Below the pieces are notes generated by a model. That model worked only from the letters and a program-made list of their open reading frames with translations. It was not told where the DNA came from and searched no databases. A stretch of DNA of 64,000 bases from Micromonospora sp. RP3T (lineage in GTDB: Bacteria; Actinomycetota; Actinomycetes; Mycobacteriales; Micromonosporaceae): contig NZ_PYPS01000001.1 of assembly GCF_003027925.1 (NCBI RefSeq), positions 186,001 to 250,000 on the forward strand, in the 5' to 3' direction. A program made the position numbers and the translations under genes. Shown here piece after piece: positions 24,930 through 34,012 of the stretch (its first letter is position 1; every line of letters begins with the position of its first letter).

Positions 24930-25880
24930 ATGCACAGGAGACCGACAATCCACCTGGCGGTGCTGGCCACGGCCGCCGCCACGTTCCTGACCGGCGGAGC
25001 GCACGCCACGGCCGCACCCGTGACCGCCTCCGCCCAGGTCGCCGCCTGCCAACCGGGCGCCGACCAGCACAGCGTCGCCCGGGTGAGCGAGGGCGCCACC
25101 GCCCAGGAGCCGGAGCTCTACTCGAAGAACGAGGCCAACGCGTACGGCGTGATCAAGGACGTGCCGCGCCTGGCCAACGGCAGCGTCACCGTGCCGACGG
25201 TCTTCCACATGATCTCCGACCACGAGCTGGGCGCGGCCGAGAAGGCCCGGTGGAACACGCTGATCGCGGCGCAGATGACCGTGCTCAACGACTCGTACGC
25301 CGGCCGCACCGCCGCCGACGCCTCGGACACGCCGTTCCGCTTCTCGCTCGTCGACACCACCTGGACCGTGAACAGCACCTGGTACACGGTCGAACCGGGC
25401 AAGAACGAGCGGGACATGAAGAAGGCGCTCTACACCGGCGACTCCCGCACGCTCAACGTCTACGCGGCGAACATCGGCGGCGGGCTGCTCGGCTGGGCGT
25501 ACTTCCCGAAGGGCTACAACAACGGCCGCGACTACATCGACGGCGTGGTCATGCTCGACGAGTCGATGCCGGGCGGCACCGCCGGCAAGTACGCGCTCGG
25601 CGACACGCTCACCCACGAGGTGGGGCACTGGCTGATGCTGGAGCACACCTTCGCGCACGGCTGCTCCGCCTCCGGCGACTTCGTCGCCGACACGCCGCGT
25701 GAGGCGGCGCCGCAGTTCAACTGCCCGGTCGGCGCGGACACCTGCACCGCGCCCGGCCTCGACCCGATCCACAACTTCATGGACTACACGCAGGACTCCT
25801 GCATGGACATGTTCACCCCGGGCCAGGCCGACCGGATGAGCGACGCCTGGGTCGCGTTCCGCGCCGGCGGCCAGGGCTAG
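24930..25880 (+). CDS. Secreted M43-like (pappalysin-type) zinc metalloprotease
   Basis: 316 residues with a signal peptide (about 1-30, cleavage near 'AHATAAPV'). The zinc site is 'HEVGHWLMLEH' (His 229, Glu 230, His 233, His 239), and the downstream 'HNFMDYTQDSCMDMFTPGQ' is the M43 Met-turn region, with Cys pairs typical of the secreted domain. It is predicted to cleave extracellular proteins. In the usual HExxHxxGxxH the Gly is Met 236 here. The ATG at 24930 follows GAAAGGTG. A 17-bp hairpin terminates the gene. Confidence 0.88.
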   Translation: MHRRPTIHLAVLATAAATFLTGGAHATAAPVTASAQVAACQPGADQHSVARVSEGATAQEPELYSKNEANAYGVIKDVPRLANGSVTVPTVFHMISDHELGAAEKARWNTLIAAQMTVLNDSYAGRTAADASDTPFRFSLVDTTWTVNSTWYTVEPGKNERDMKKALYTGDSRTLNVYAANIGGGLLGWAYFPKGYNNGRDYIDGVVMLDESMPGGTAGKYALGDTLTHEVGHWLMLEHTFAHGCSASGDFVADTPREAAPQFNCPVGADTCTAPGLDPIHNFMDYTQDSCMDMFTPGQADRMSDAWVAFRAGGQG

Positions 25881-25893
25881 ACCCGACAGCGGC

Positions 25894-25938
25894 GACCGGA
25901 CGGGTGGGCCCTCACCTCGTAGGCCCACCCGTCCGGTC
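25894..25938. terminator. 17-bp perfect stem between metalloprotease and pentapeptide genes
   Basis: GACCGGACGGGTGGGCC (25894-25910) pairs perfectly with GGCCCACCCGTCCGGTC (25922-25938), loop 11 nt. It sits between two converging stop codons and should act in both directions. Confidence 0.75.
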
Positions 25939-25949
25939 CCTCGGTCGGT

Positions 25950-27425
25950 TCATCCAGCCTGGCCGTTCCCGCGCTGTAGTCGTGGTGGTAGCCGGGTCCC
26001 CCGATCCGTCCGGGCGCCCGCGAGATCTTCAGCGTCCAGCCCGTGGACGGGATTCCGGCCGTTCGCGTCACAGAGCCGGGCCATCCGTAGGTCGGTGCCT
26101 CTGATGTCCGCGCCCGACAAGTTCGCCCCGGCCAGATCGGCGCCCATGAGAGTGGCGCCCCTGAGGTCCGCCTCGCTCAGGTCGACCCCTCTCATCTGGG
26201 CTCCCACGAGACGCGCGTCGCGCAGGTCGGCGGATTCCAGAATGGCCTGATTCAGGCTGGAGAATCCGAAGTTCGCCTGCGCTGCCGAAACATGGGCCAG
26301 GTTCGCCCCGTCGAAGTGGGAATCGCGAGCCTCCGTCTGACGTAGCGATGCGAAACTCAGGTTTGCGTTGTGGAGGCGGCAACGGTTCAAACGTGCCTGG
26401 CTCAGGTCCGCCCAGGTCAGGTCCGCCAATTGCAGGTCGGAGAAGGAGAGATAGGCTCCGCGTAGTCTGCACTTCGACAGGCAGGCATCGAGCAGTAGCG
26501 CGTGTGAGATGTTCGTACCCACCAGGCTGGACAGCGTGAGGTCGGCCCCGTTGAGCGATGCCGCGAACAGATCGGCGTGGTCGATGAGAGCCAGATGCAG
26601 CTTGGCGAAATTCAGGCTGCTGCGGCTGAGTTCGGCGCCCCGCAGGTCGGCTTTGCTGAACTCGGCGTAGTCCAGCACTGCCCGGTACAGACGGGCTTCC
26701 CGCAGCCTGCACCCGGAGAAGTCCGAGTTCCGGAGACGGCCGTACGGAGCGTGCAGGTAGTCGAGCCTCAGGTCGTGCAGGTCCAGTCCCGTCCGCTCGG
26801 TCGCGCGGCGGGGCGGCCGGTAGGCAAGCGCGGTTGTGGTTGCCCGGACGTCCTCCGGTAGTTCCTGCGGCAGGTCTTCCGACGGGTCCGTCGACTCGGG
26901 ACTGGACGCGCTACGGTCGCGCAGAAAGGCGATGAGCACGTCGACCGTGTCGTTGTGGTGGGACGGCGAATCCTGGAGCACCCGAGCGAGGGCGTGCACG
27001 CCACCGATGCGAATATGGGTTTTCGTGGAGTCCAACCGCTCAAGTGCCTTCGTGAAGCGATCGGTGACCTGACCTCGATTAGCCAGCCGGTAGTTGCGTG
27101 CGGTGTACAAGAGGCCGATGGCGACGACGAACGCCCCGCCGAGCGACGTCACCAGCAGGCGGGCATTGTGATAGGCGCCGAGGCGGGCATCCGGGCTCGC
27201 TTGGCGCAGGACGTCTCGATCCAGCAGCCGTGGCGCTTCGGCAATCGCCCAGCCGTAGGCGACAAGCGTCGCGCCGACAGCCAGCGCCGACAGCAACACC
27301 GTCCACCAGCGTGCCGAGCCTCGGGCGACGTTCGGAGTGTGCCGTCTGTCCCAGCCGAAGTCCCGAATCAGAAGTCGGACCGCTGCCTTGATCCGCCACC
27401 AACGCGCGCGCAGCCTCGCCATCAC
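25950..27425 (-). CDS. Membrane-anchored pentapeptide-repeat protein
   Basis: About 491 residues. Two N-terminal membrane helices (about 40-60 and 90-110) are followed by a helical module 'QVTDRFTKALERLDS..HIRIGGVHALARVL', then a long right-handed beta-helix of pentapeptide repeats A(D/N)Lxx (about 215-470, e.g. 'ADLRGATLMGADLAGANLSG'). This architecture recurs in actinobacteria; its target is unknown. GTG 27425 and ATG 27422 are both possible starts, with no clear ribosome site. Codon use is less GC-extreme than its neighbours, suggesting later arrival. Confidence 0.85.
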   Translation of the reverse strand: MMARLRARWWRIKAAVRLLIRDFGWDRRHTPNVARGSARWWTVLLSALAVGATLVAYGWAIAEAPRLLDRDVLRQASPDARLGAYHNARLLVTSLGGAFVVAIGLLYTARNYRLANRGQVTDRFTKALERLDSTKTHIRIGGVHALARVLQDSPSHHNDTVDVLIAFLRDRSASSPESTDPSEDLPQELPEDVRATTTALAYRPPRRATERTGLDLHDLRLDYLHAPYGRLRNSDFSGCRLREARLYRAVLDYAEFSKADLRGAELSRSSLNFAKLHLALIDHADLFAASLNGADLTLSSLVGTNISHALLLDACLSKCRLRGAYLSFSDLQLADLTWADLSQARLNRCRLHNANLSFASLRQTEARDSHFDGANLAHVSAAQANFGFSSLNQAILESADLRDARLVGAQMRGVDLSEADLRGATLMGADLAGANLSGADIRGTDLRMARLCDANGRNPVHGLDAEDLAGARTDRGTRLPPRLQRGNGQAG

Positions 27426-27456
27426 GACGCAGTTCTAGCGCACCACCGCCAGAACG

Positions 27457-29136
27457 TCAGTCGACCGTCGGCAGTTTCGGGCCGAGCACGTCGTCGGCGT
27501 CCACGATCGTGTACGCGTACCCCTGCTCGGCCAGGAAGCGCTGCCGGTGCGCGGCGTACTCGGTGTCGATGGTGTCCCGCGAGACCACTGTGTAGAAGTG
27601 TGCCTGCCGGCCGTCGGCCTTCGGCCGCAGCACCCGGCCCAGCCGTTGCGCCTCCTCCTGCCGCGACCCGAACGTGCCGGACACCTGGATCGCCACCGCC
27701 GCCTCCGGCAGGTCGATCGAGAAGTTGCCCACCTTCGAGATCACCAGGGTGCGGATCTCACCGGAGCGGAACGCGTCGAACAGCCGCTCACGCTCCTTGT
27801 TCGTGGTGGACCCCTGCACGATCGGCGCGTCCAGATATTCCCCGAGCTGGTGCAACTGGTCGAGGAAACCACCGATCACCAGCACCTGCTCCTGCGGGTG
27901 CCGCTCCACCAGCGCGCGGACCACCGGCAGCTTGGTGCGGGCGGTCGCCGCCATCCGGTAGCGCTCCTCCGCCTCCGCCGTCGCGTACGCCAGCCGCTCC
28001 GCGTCGGTGAGCGTCACCCGTACCTCGGTGCACTCCGCCGGCGCGATCCAGCCCTGCTGCTCGATGTCCTTCCACGGCGCGTCGTACCGCTTCGGGCCGA
28101 TCAGGCTGAACACGTCGCCCTCCCGGCCGTCCTCGCGTACCAGCGTCGCGGTGAGGCCCAGCCGGCGGCGGGCCTGGAGGTCCGCCGTGAAGCGGAAGAT
28201 CGGCGCGGGCAGCAGGTGCACCTCGTCGTAGACGACCAGGCCCCAGTCGCGGGCGCCGAACAGGTCCAGGTGGGTGAAGGCGCCGCCGCGCCGCGAGGTG
28301 AGCACCTGGTACGTGGCGATGGTGACCGGACGGATCTCCTTGCGCTCGCCCGAGTACTCGCCGATCTCCTCCTCGGTCAGCGACGTGCGGGCGATCAGCT
28401 CCCGCTTCCACTGCCGGCCCGCCACCGTGTTCGTGACCAGGATCAGCGTGGTCGCCTTCGCCTCCGCCATCGCCGCGGCCCCGACCAGCGTCTTGCCGGC
28501 GCCGCAGGGCAGCACCACCACGCCCGACCCGCCGGCCCAGAACGCCTCCACCGCCTCCCGCTGGTACGACCGCAGCGTCCACGGCCTGCCGCCGTCGGAG
28601 CCGGACTCGGCCAGCTCGATCGGGTGCGCCTCGCCGTCCACGTACCCGGCCAGGTCCTCCGCCGGCCAGCCGAGCTTGAGCAGCGCCTGCTTGAGCCGGC
28701 CCCGCTCGGACGGGTGCACCGCGATGGTGTCGTCGTCGAGTTTCGCGCCGAGCATGCCGGCGAGCTTCTTGCTCTTCGCCACCTCGATCAGCACCACCCG
28801 GTCCAGGGCGCGCAGCACCAGCCCGTGCACCGGGTCGTTGGCGAGCTGGAGCCGGCCGTACCGGTCCATCGTCTCGGCCACGTCGACGAGCAGCCCGTGC
28901 GGCACCGGGTAACGCGAATACTTGATCAGCGAGTCGACCACGCCCTCCGCGTCGTGACCGGCCGCCCGCGCGTTCCACAACCCCAGCGGGGTGAGCCGGT
29001 ACGTGTGCACGTGCTCCGGGGAGCGCTCCAGCTCGGCGAACGGCGCGATGGCCATCCGGCAGGCCTGCGCGTCCGGGTGGTCGATCTCCAGCAGCAGCGT
29101 CTTGTCCGACTGCACGATCAGTGGTCCACCGCTCAC
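27457..29136 (-). CDS. XPB/Ssl2-type DNA repair helicase
   Basis: 559 residues. After an N-terminal damage-recognition-like region comes the SF2 helicase core: Walker A 'PCGAGKT' (210-216), DEVH box (304-307), 'GLTATL' motif III and C-terminal 'QEEAQRLGRVLRPK' motif VI. Bacterial XPB is a 3'-5' ATP-dependent helicase, related to the eukaryotic TFIIH subunit and found in mycobacteria (ercc3). GTG start. Its usual partner (30471-32936) lies beyond two inserted plus-strand genes. Confidence 0.92.
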   Translation of the reverse strand: MSGGPLIVQSDKTLLLEIDHPDAQACRMAIAPFAELERSPEHVHTYRLTPLGLWNARAAGHDAEGVVDSLIKYSRYPVPHGLLVDVAETMDRYGRLQLANDPVHGLVLRALDRVVLIEVAKSKKLAGMLGAKLDDDTIAVHPSERGRLKQALLKLGWPAEDLAGYVDGEAHPIELAESGSDGGRPWTLRSYQREAVEAFWAGGSGVVVLPCGAGKTLVGAAAMAEAKATTLILVTNTVAGRQWKRELIARTSLTEEEIGEYSGERKEIRPVTIATYQVLTSRRGGAFTHLDLFGARDWGLVVYDEVHLLPAPIFRFTADLQARRRLGLTATLVREDGREGDVFSLIGPKRYDAPWKDIEQQGWIAPAECTEVRVTLTDAERLAYATAEAEERYRMAATARTKLPVVRALVERHPQEQVLVIGGFLDQLHQLGEYLDAPIVQGSTTNKERERLFDAFRSGEIRTLVISKVGNFSIDLPEAAVAIQVSGTFGSRQEEAQRLGRVLRPKADGRQAHFYTVVSRDTIDTEYAAHRQRFLAEQGYAYTIVDADDVLGPKLPTVD

Positions 29137-29309
29137 GCCGCGTCCTCCTCGCCTGGGCCTGGAAACCTGCCCGCACCGCGGCTGACCTGCCGGAGGCGGA
29201 CCATCCAGTGTTGCACGCCGGGGAATGTCAGAAAAAAGTCTCGGTGGACAGGCAACGTCATACTCCTCTCACACGTCTAGCAAGCGGGACAACTGTCCAG
29301 GGAGGGCCC

Positions 29310-30185
29310 ATGAAGCGTGTCCGGTTTCTCGCCCGGGTCGCCGGCCTGGCGGTGGTCGTGCTGGTCGGCGTCGGCGCGTGCGCGCTCGATCCGCAGACGG
29401 AGGGCGCCGGGGTCACCACCCCCGCGCCGGTCGGGCTGACGGAGGGAGCATCGGGGGCGAGCGCGCCGCCCACGCCCGAACGGTCGGCCACGTCCCCGTC
29501 GGCGCAGCCGAGCCGGACGGCCACGCCGAAACCCTCCCGGTCGCCGTCGGCGACCGCCGCCCCGAAGCCCAAGCCGAAGCCGAGCCGCTCCGCCGGGTGC
29601 CCGCAGGGCGAGCACCAGCGGGCCGTGGAGCGCTACCTGAGCCGGCTGGGCGGGTTCGGGACGCTGACCGTGGACGGCGCGCAGTCCGCCGCCGACTGCG
29701 TCGCGATCAAGAAGTTCCAGACCCGGTACGGCATCAGCCCGGCCTCCGGTCGCGCCGGCCCCACCACGTACGACGTGGCGAAGCGGCTCGCCGACACCGA
29801 CGTGTCCCGCTGCCGGGCCGGCGCCCGGCTCACGTTCTGCGTGGACCTGACCCGGCAGACCGTGTGGGCGATGCGCGGCGGCACGGTGGTGCTCGGCCCG
29901 ACCGTCACCCGCACCGGCATGTCCGGCTACGCCACGCCGGCCGGCACGTACTCGGTCGGCTGGAAGAACCTGCGCGAGTGGTCCAACCCGTACGAGGTGT
30001 GGCTGCCGTACTGGCAGCAGTTCAACGGCGGCATCGGCTTCCACGAGACCACCACCTACCTGCACAACGGCGCGATCGGCTCGCACGGCTGCGTCAACCT
30101 GCTGCACCGCGACGCGGTCCGCCTCTGGGAGCTGGGCTCGGTCGGCACCCGCGTGGTGGTGATCGGCCGCCGTCCCGGCACCTGA
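29310..30185 (+). CDS. L,D-transpeptidase lipoprotein with peptidoglycan-binding domain
   Basis: 291 residues. The signal sequence ends at a lipobox 'GVGAC', then a Ser/Thr/Pro/Lys-rich linker (about 30-95), a peptidoglycan-binding-like helical domain ('VERYLSRLGG..AIKKFQTRYG') and a YkuD catalytic domain with 'HNGAIGSHGCVNL' (nucleophile Cys 261). It is predicted to make 3-3 cross-links or attach proteins to the wall, outside the membrane. ATG at 29310 with GGGAGGG. GGACAACTGTCC, a 12-bp palindrome just upstream (29287-29298), may be a regulator site. Confidence 0.88.
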   Translation: MKRVRFLARVAGLAVVVLVGVGACALDPQTEGAGVTTPAPVGLTEGASGASAPPTPERSATSPSAQPSRTATPKPSRSPSATAAPKPKPKPSRSAGCPQGEHQRAVERYLSRLGGFGTLTVDGAQSAADCVAIKKFQTRYGISPASGRAGPTTYDVAKRLADTDVSRCRAGARLTFCVDLTRQTVWAMRGGTVVLGPTVTRTGMSGYATPAGTYSVGWKNLREWSNPYEVWLPYWQQFNGGIGFHETTTYLHNGAIGSHGCVNLLHRDAVRLWELGSVGTRVVVIGRRPGT

Positions 30186-30235
30186 GCTGCCGGTACCCTG
30201 GGAGCCGGGTCCACCACGGGCGGGGAGGGGCTGGC

Positions 30236-30469
30236 ATGACCGTCGATCAGGACGTGCTTCCCGAGGGCGAGCGGACGCCACCGCAGGTCTCCACCGCGGT
30301 GCTGGTCGGTTACGCGACCGCCGCCGCGGGCGTGTTCGGTTGGTTTCTCTTCGGGCTGCTGGTGCAGCGGCAGGGCTTCGTCGACTCGGTCGGCGAGTCC
30401 GCCGGCGCGGCGTTCACGCTGCTGCTGGCGATCTCGGTGATCGGCACGTTGCGCCGCAACGGGGAGTGA
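30236..30469 (+). CDS. Small two-helix membrane protein
   Basis: 77 residues with two hydrophobic helices (about 22-44 and 55-72) and no recognised motif. The ATG has an excellent ribosome site (GGGGAGGGG). It follows the L,D-transpeptidase by 50 bp on the same strand, so it may be co-transcribed, and ends 1 bp from the convergent helicase-associated gene. The function is unknown; a role at the envelope is a guess from context. Confidence 0.65.
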   Translation: MTVDQDVLPEGERTPPQVSTAVLVGYATAAAGVFGWFLFGLLVQRQGFVDSVGESAGAAFTLLLAISVIGTLRRNGE

Positions 30470-30470
30470 C

Positions 30471-32936
30471 TCACTCCTCCAGCACGGCGGCCGTGATCCG
30501 GTGCAGCGCGAAAGTGTGCAGCATCTCGGTGCGGTCGTCCTCGGCGCGCAGGTAGCCGGCGCCGATCGAGACCGGCCGGACCAGCCGGGACGCGGTCGCC
30601 CCGTGCGCGTCGACGTAACCCACCCAGACCCGTGCCTTGTCCCGTACCGCCTGCTGGAGCACGGCCAACGCGTCGCCGTGCCCGGGCACCGCAGTCGGGC
30701 CGGTGACCGCCGGTCCGCCGCGGACGACCGCCGGGGCCCGCCGCGCCGCCCGGGCCGCCGCCTCGCCCCGGCGGATCTGCTCCACCACGCCGAGCAGGCG
30801 GGGCATCGGTAGCCTCGGGGTGGCCAGCGGGTCCACGGCCCGGCCGGTGAGCGGCGTGCGGGCCGGCGCACGCCGGTTCTTCGGCCGGGACAGCACCGTC
30901 GCGCCGGTGGCGTCCTCGGGCACCGGCGCGTACCCGGCGTCGCGCAACGCGAGCAGCATCCGGTTGACCTGGTACGGGGTGACCAGCACGGTCGGGGCCA
31001 GCCGGCGGAACGCCAGCGACTCCAGCCGCCGGTCCGCCTGCACCTCGGTGAGCAGCGCCTCGTCGTCGCTGCGCACGTAGCCCCCGGCCGAACCGACCCG
31101 CAGCCCGCCGTGCTTGCGGGCCACGTCGTCCACCAGATAGGTCAGCCCCTGCGGCACCGGGGTACGCGACCGGCGACGGAACAGCGCGTGCAGGTCGTCG
31201 GCGGTGTACCCGGCGTCCAGGGCCCGTCGGATGCTGGCCGTGGTCACCCGGTGCACGCTCGCCCCGCCCGCCGACTCGTGCTCGGCCACCACGTCCAGCT
31301 CGGCGGCGAGCGCCGGGTCGGGCGGGCCGGGCACCACCACGCTCAGGTCGGCCTGCACGAGGACGTGGTCGACCGGGGCGGGCAGCAGCCCGTCCAGCGC
31401 GCGTACCGCCGTCGACGGGTCGCCCGACTCGGCGTCGGAGCGCAGCCCCAACGGGTCGTCGCCGCGCTCGTCGGCGTCGGCCAGCTCGGCCAGCAGCAGC
31501 CGCCCGTACGAGGTGAGCGCGCCCAGCCCGGTCACCCCGAGCCGGGCCGCCTCGGCCAGCACGTCGCGGTGCGCCGTCTCCCGTCCCCGGGCCCGCCGGG
31601 GCGCTCGCCACTCCAGCAGCGCCAGCACCTCGTCCGGGGTCGGCGCGGTGGCTGCCGGCAGGTCGGCCAGCACGGCGAGCACCGCGCGGCGGGCGGCCGG
31701 CGCGCCGGCGCGTTCCGCCTCCGGCGAGAGCACCGAGATCGGCCGGTCCCGGTCGTCCCGCTGACCGACCAGGCCCACCTGCCGGGTCATCGCCAGCCAC
31801 GCCCGGGCGAGCTGCTCCCAGCGCTGGGCGAGCGACGCCGCGCGCCACACCTCGTACCCGCCGGTGGGCGCGATCTGCTGGTCGCCGCCGTACCGGGTGG
31901 TGGCCGCGCCGGTCAGCTCCAGCTCACCGGTCAGCCCCGCCGCGTACGCCACCTCGAAGATCAGCGCGGTGGTCGGCTCGTCCAGCCCGAGCACCCGGGC
32001 GAGCCGGCGCAGGTCGCGTACGCCGACGCCGCCGGACCGCAGCACCGGGGCCGGCTCGACCACGAGCGCCTCCAGCAGCGCCTCGGTGTGCCGGACCACC
32101 TCCATGGTCTGCCCGGCCCCGGCCGAGTCGACGGCCTTGGTCTCCCGGGGCGGGGCGGACACCTCGGGCGGGCTGGTGCGCAGCGGGCCGAGCGGACCGG
32201 TGTCGCGACGCAGCACCAGCCCCACCTCCCGGGGCAGCTCGACCGTGCCGTGGGGACCGCCGGACATCCGCACCAGCAGGTGGTGCTCGACCAGCCAGCG
32301 GATCGGGGAGCCGGTGGGCGCGCCGCCGTTGACCAGGTCGGGCGGGAGCACGTCCTCGCCGCCGGTGGCGGGGGCCTCCAGCGCGCCGGGCGCCACGGTG
32401 CCGACCGGCGGCCCGGCGGCGAGCCGGTCCAGGACCGCCCGGGCCGACGGCGGCGCGGCGAGCAGCGCCCGCCGCAGCTTCGCCGGGTCCGCGCAGAGGG
32501 CCGCCGCGCGCGTGTCCAGCTCCGCCGCCGGGCGACCCAGCCCCGCCGGGTACGGGGACACCTCGTCGACGCCGCCGACCACGGTCAGGTCGTGCTCGGG
32601 GCCGTACAGCAGGAACCGCGCCCGGAGCCGGTCGACGGCGGCCCGGACCGCGGTCGGGGCGGGCGGGTGCGGCCCGGCGGTGGCCGTGGCGAGGATCTGG
32701 TCGGTGGAGGTGGCGCCGTCGGGGCCCCGGGTGAGCCGGGCGGCGTCGAGGATCTGGAGGGTGAACTGGTCCAGCCCGTCGAGCGCCCGGGCCACGGAGA
32801 CCCGGGACTGGGCGCGCAGGGCGAGAGCGGACACGTCCGCCGGCACCGGCACGACGAGGTCCGGCCGCAGTTGGAGCAGGGCGGCCAGCGACTCGTCGGG
32901 GAGGGCCCGCAGATGGTCGGCGAGTGAGGTGGTCAT
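30471..32936 (-). CDS. Helicase-associated (Helicase_C_3-like) protein with WYL-like C-terminus
   Basis: 821 residues, no Walker motifs. The N-terminal and central parts are repeated winged-helix-like modules of the family placed next to XPB in actinobacteria (Helicase_C_3). The last ~65 residues ('DKARVWVGYVDAHG..RLVRPVSI..YLRAEDDRTEMLHTFALHRI') resemble a WYL ligand/nucleic-acid sensor domain. A role as accessory factor for the XPB helicase is inferred from the conserved pairing. ATG start at 32936. Confidence 0.75.
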   Translation of the reverse strand: MTTSLADHLRALPDESLAALLQLRPDLVVPVPADVSALALRAQSRVSVARALDGLDQFTLQILDAARLTRGPDGATSTDQILATATAGPHPPAPTAVRAAVDRLRARFLLYGPEHDLTVVGGVDEVSPYPAGLGRPAAELDTRAAALCADPAKLRRALLAAPPSARAVLDRLAAGPPVGTVAPGALEAPATGGEDVLPPDLVNGGAPTGSPIRWLVEHHLLVRMSGGPHGTVELPREVGLVLRRDTGPLGPLRTSPPEVSAPPRETKAVDSAGAGQTMEVVRHTEALLEALVVEPAPVLRSGGVGVRDLRRLARVLGLDEPTTALIFEVAYAAGLTGELELTGAATTRYGGDQQIAPTGGYEVWRAASLAQRWEQLARAWLAMTRQVGLVGQRDDRDRPISVLSPEAERAGAPAARRAVLAVLADLPAATAPTPDEVLALLEWRAPRRARGRETAHRDVLAEAARLGVTGLGALTSYGRLLLAELADADERGDDPLGLRSDAESGDPSTAVRALDGLLPAPVDHVLVQADLSVVVPGPPDPALAAELDVVAEHESAGGASVHRVTTASIRRALDAGYTADDLHALFRRRSRTPVPQGLTYLVDDVARKHGGLRVGSAGGYVRSDDEALLTEVQADRRLESLAFRRLAPTVLVTPYQVNRMLLALRDAGYAPVPEDATGATVLSRPKNRRAPARTPLTGRAVDPLATPRLPMPRLLGVVEQIRRGEAAARAARRAPAVVRGGPAVTGPTAVPGHGDALAVLQQAVRDKARVWVGYVDAHGATASRLVRPVSIGAGYLRAEDDRTEMLHTFALHRITAAVLEE

Positions 32937-32973
32937 CGTCGTACCACGCTAGCCCGCTGGGTACGTTCTCGGC

Positions 32974-33597
32974 ATGCCTCCGCTGATGGTCGGCTTCGAC
33001 CTCGACATGACCCTGGTCGACTCCCGTCCCGGGATCGCCGCCGCCTACCGCGCCCTGACCGAGCGCACCGGCGTGCCGGTGGACGCGGAACTGGCGGTGT
33101 CCCGGCTGGGCCCGCCGCTGCGTACCGAGCTGGCGCACTGGTTTCCGCCGGAGCGGATCGAGGAGGCGGTGACGCTCTACCGCGAGCTGTATCCCGCGTA
33201 CGCGATCACGCCGACGGTGCCGATGCCGGGTGCGGAGGCCGCGGTGCGCGCGGTGCACGAGCGCGGGGGGCGGGTGATGGTGGTGACCTCGAAGATCGGC
33301 CGGCTGGCGAAACTACACCTGGACCACCTCGACCTGGCGGTCGACGAGCTGGCCGGCGACCTGTTCGCCGAGCAGAAGGCGACCGCGCTGCGGGAGCACG
33401 GCGCGACGCTCTACGTGGGTGACCACGTGGCCGACATGGCGGCCGCACAAGCAGCGGGAATCCCAGGCGTGGGAGTGGCGACGGGCCCCTGCTCGGTGGC
33501 CGAGCTGAGCGCGGCCGGGGCCGAACTGGTGCTTGATGATCTCGGCGAATTCCCGGCGGCGGTGGACCGGATCATCGGGCTAGCCTTGGAGGGGTAG
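32974..33597 (+). CDS. HAD-superfamily phosphatase (phosphoglycolate phosphatase-like)
   Basis: 207 residues. Motif I is 'GFDLDMTLVDSRPG', motif II 'VVTSK', the Lys of motif III lies in 'AEQKATALREHG', and motif IV is 'YVGDHVADMAAAQAAG'. Met replaces the usual Gly after motif I Asp-x-Asp, which is seen in some members. It dephosphorylates a small molecule such as 2-phosphoglycolate or a nucleotide. It is 28 bp from the downstream cold-shock gene, so possibly an operon. Confidence 0.85.
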   Translation: MPPLMVGFDLDMTLVDSRPGIAAAYRALTERTGVPVDAELAVSRLGPPLRTELAHWFPPERIEEAVTLYRELYPAYAITPTVPMPGAEAAVRAVHERGGRVMVVTSKIGRLAKLHLDHLDLAVDELAGDLFAEQKATALREHGATLYVGDHVADMAAAQAAGIPGVGVATGPCSVAELSAAGAELVLDDLGEFPAAVDRIIGLALEG

Positions 33598-33625
33598 ACG
33601 TTTCGAGTGGAGCGGGGTTCGACAG

Positions 33626-34012
33626 GTGCCGACGGGTCGAGTGAAGTGGTACGACGCGGCCAAGGGATACGGGTTCGTCACCAGTGACGAAGGTGGCGAC
33701 GTGTTCCTGCCCAAGGGCGCGCTACCGGCGGGTGTCGCCGACCTGAAGGGTGGTCAGCGGGTCGATTTCAGCGTGGTGGACAGCCGGCGGGGCGCCCAGG
33801 CCATGGGCGTGAAGCTGCTGGAGGCGCCGCCGTCCGTGGCGGAGCTGCGTCGCCGGCCGGCCGAGGAGCTGCACGGCCTGGTCGAAGACATGATCAAGGT
33901 GCTGGAGGCGAAGGTCCAGCCGGACCTGCGCCGGGGGCGCTTCCCGGATCGCAAGGCCGCGCAGAAGATCGCTCAGCTGGTCCACGCGGTGGCGCGCGAG
34001 CTGGAGGTCTGA
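33626..34012 (+). CDS. Cold-shock domain protein with C-terminal extension
   Basis: 128 residues. The cold-shock domain (1-65) has RNP1 'GYGFVTSD' and RNP2 'DVFLPKGAL', although the second differs from the usual VFVHFS. A ~60-residue helical tail follows, as in mycobacterial CspB. It binds single-stranded RNA/DNA and acts as an RNA chaperone. GTG start. The last 40 bp overlap the 3' end of the convergent mqnD gene. Confidence 0.85.
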   Translation: MPTGRVKWYDAAKGYGFVTSDEGGDVFLPKGALPAGVADLKGGQRVDFSVVDSRRGAQAMGVKLLEAPPSVAELRRRPAEELHGLVEDMIKVLEAKVQPDLRRGRFPDRKAAQKIAQLVHAVARELEV

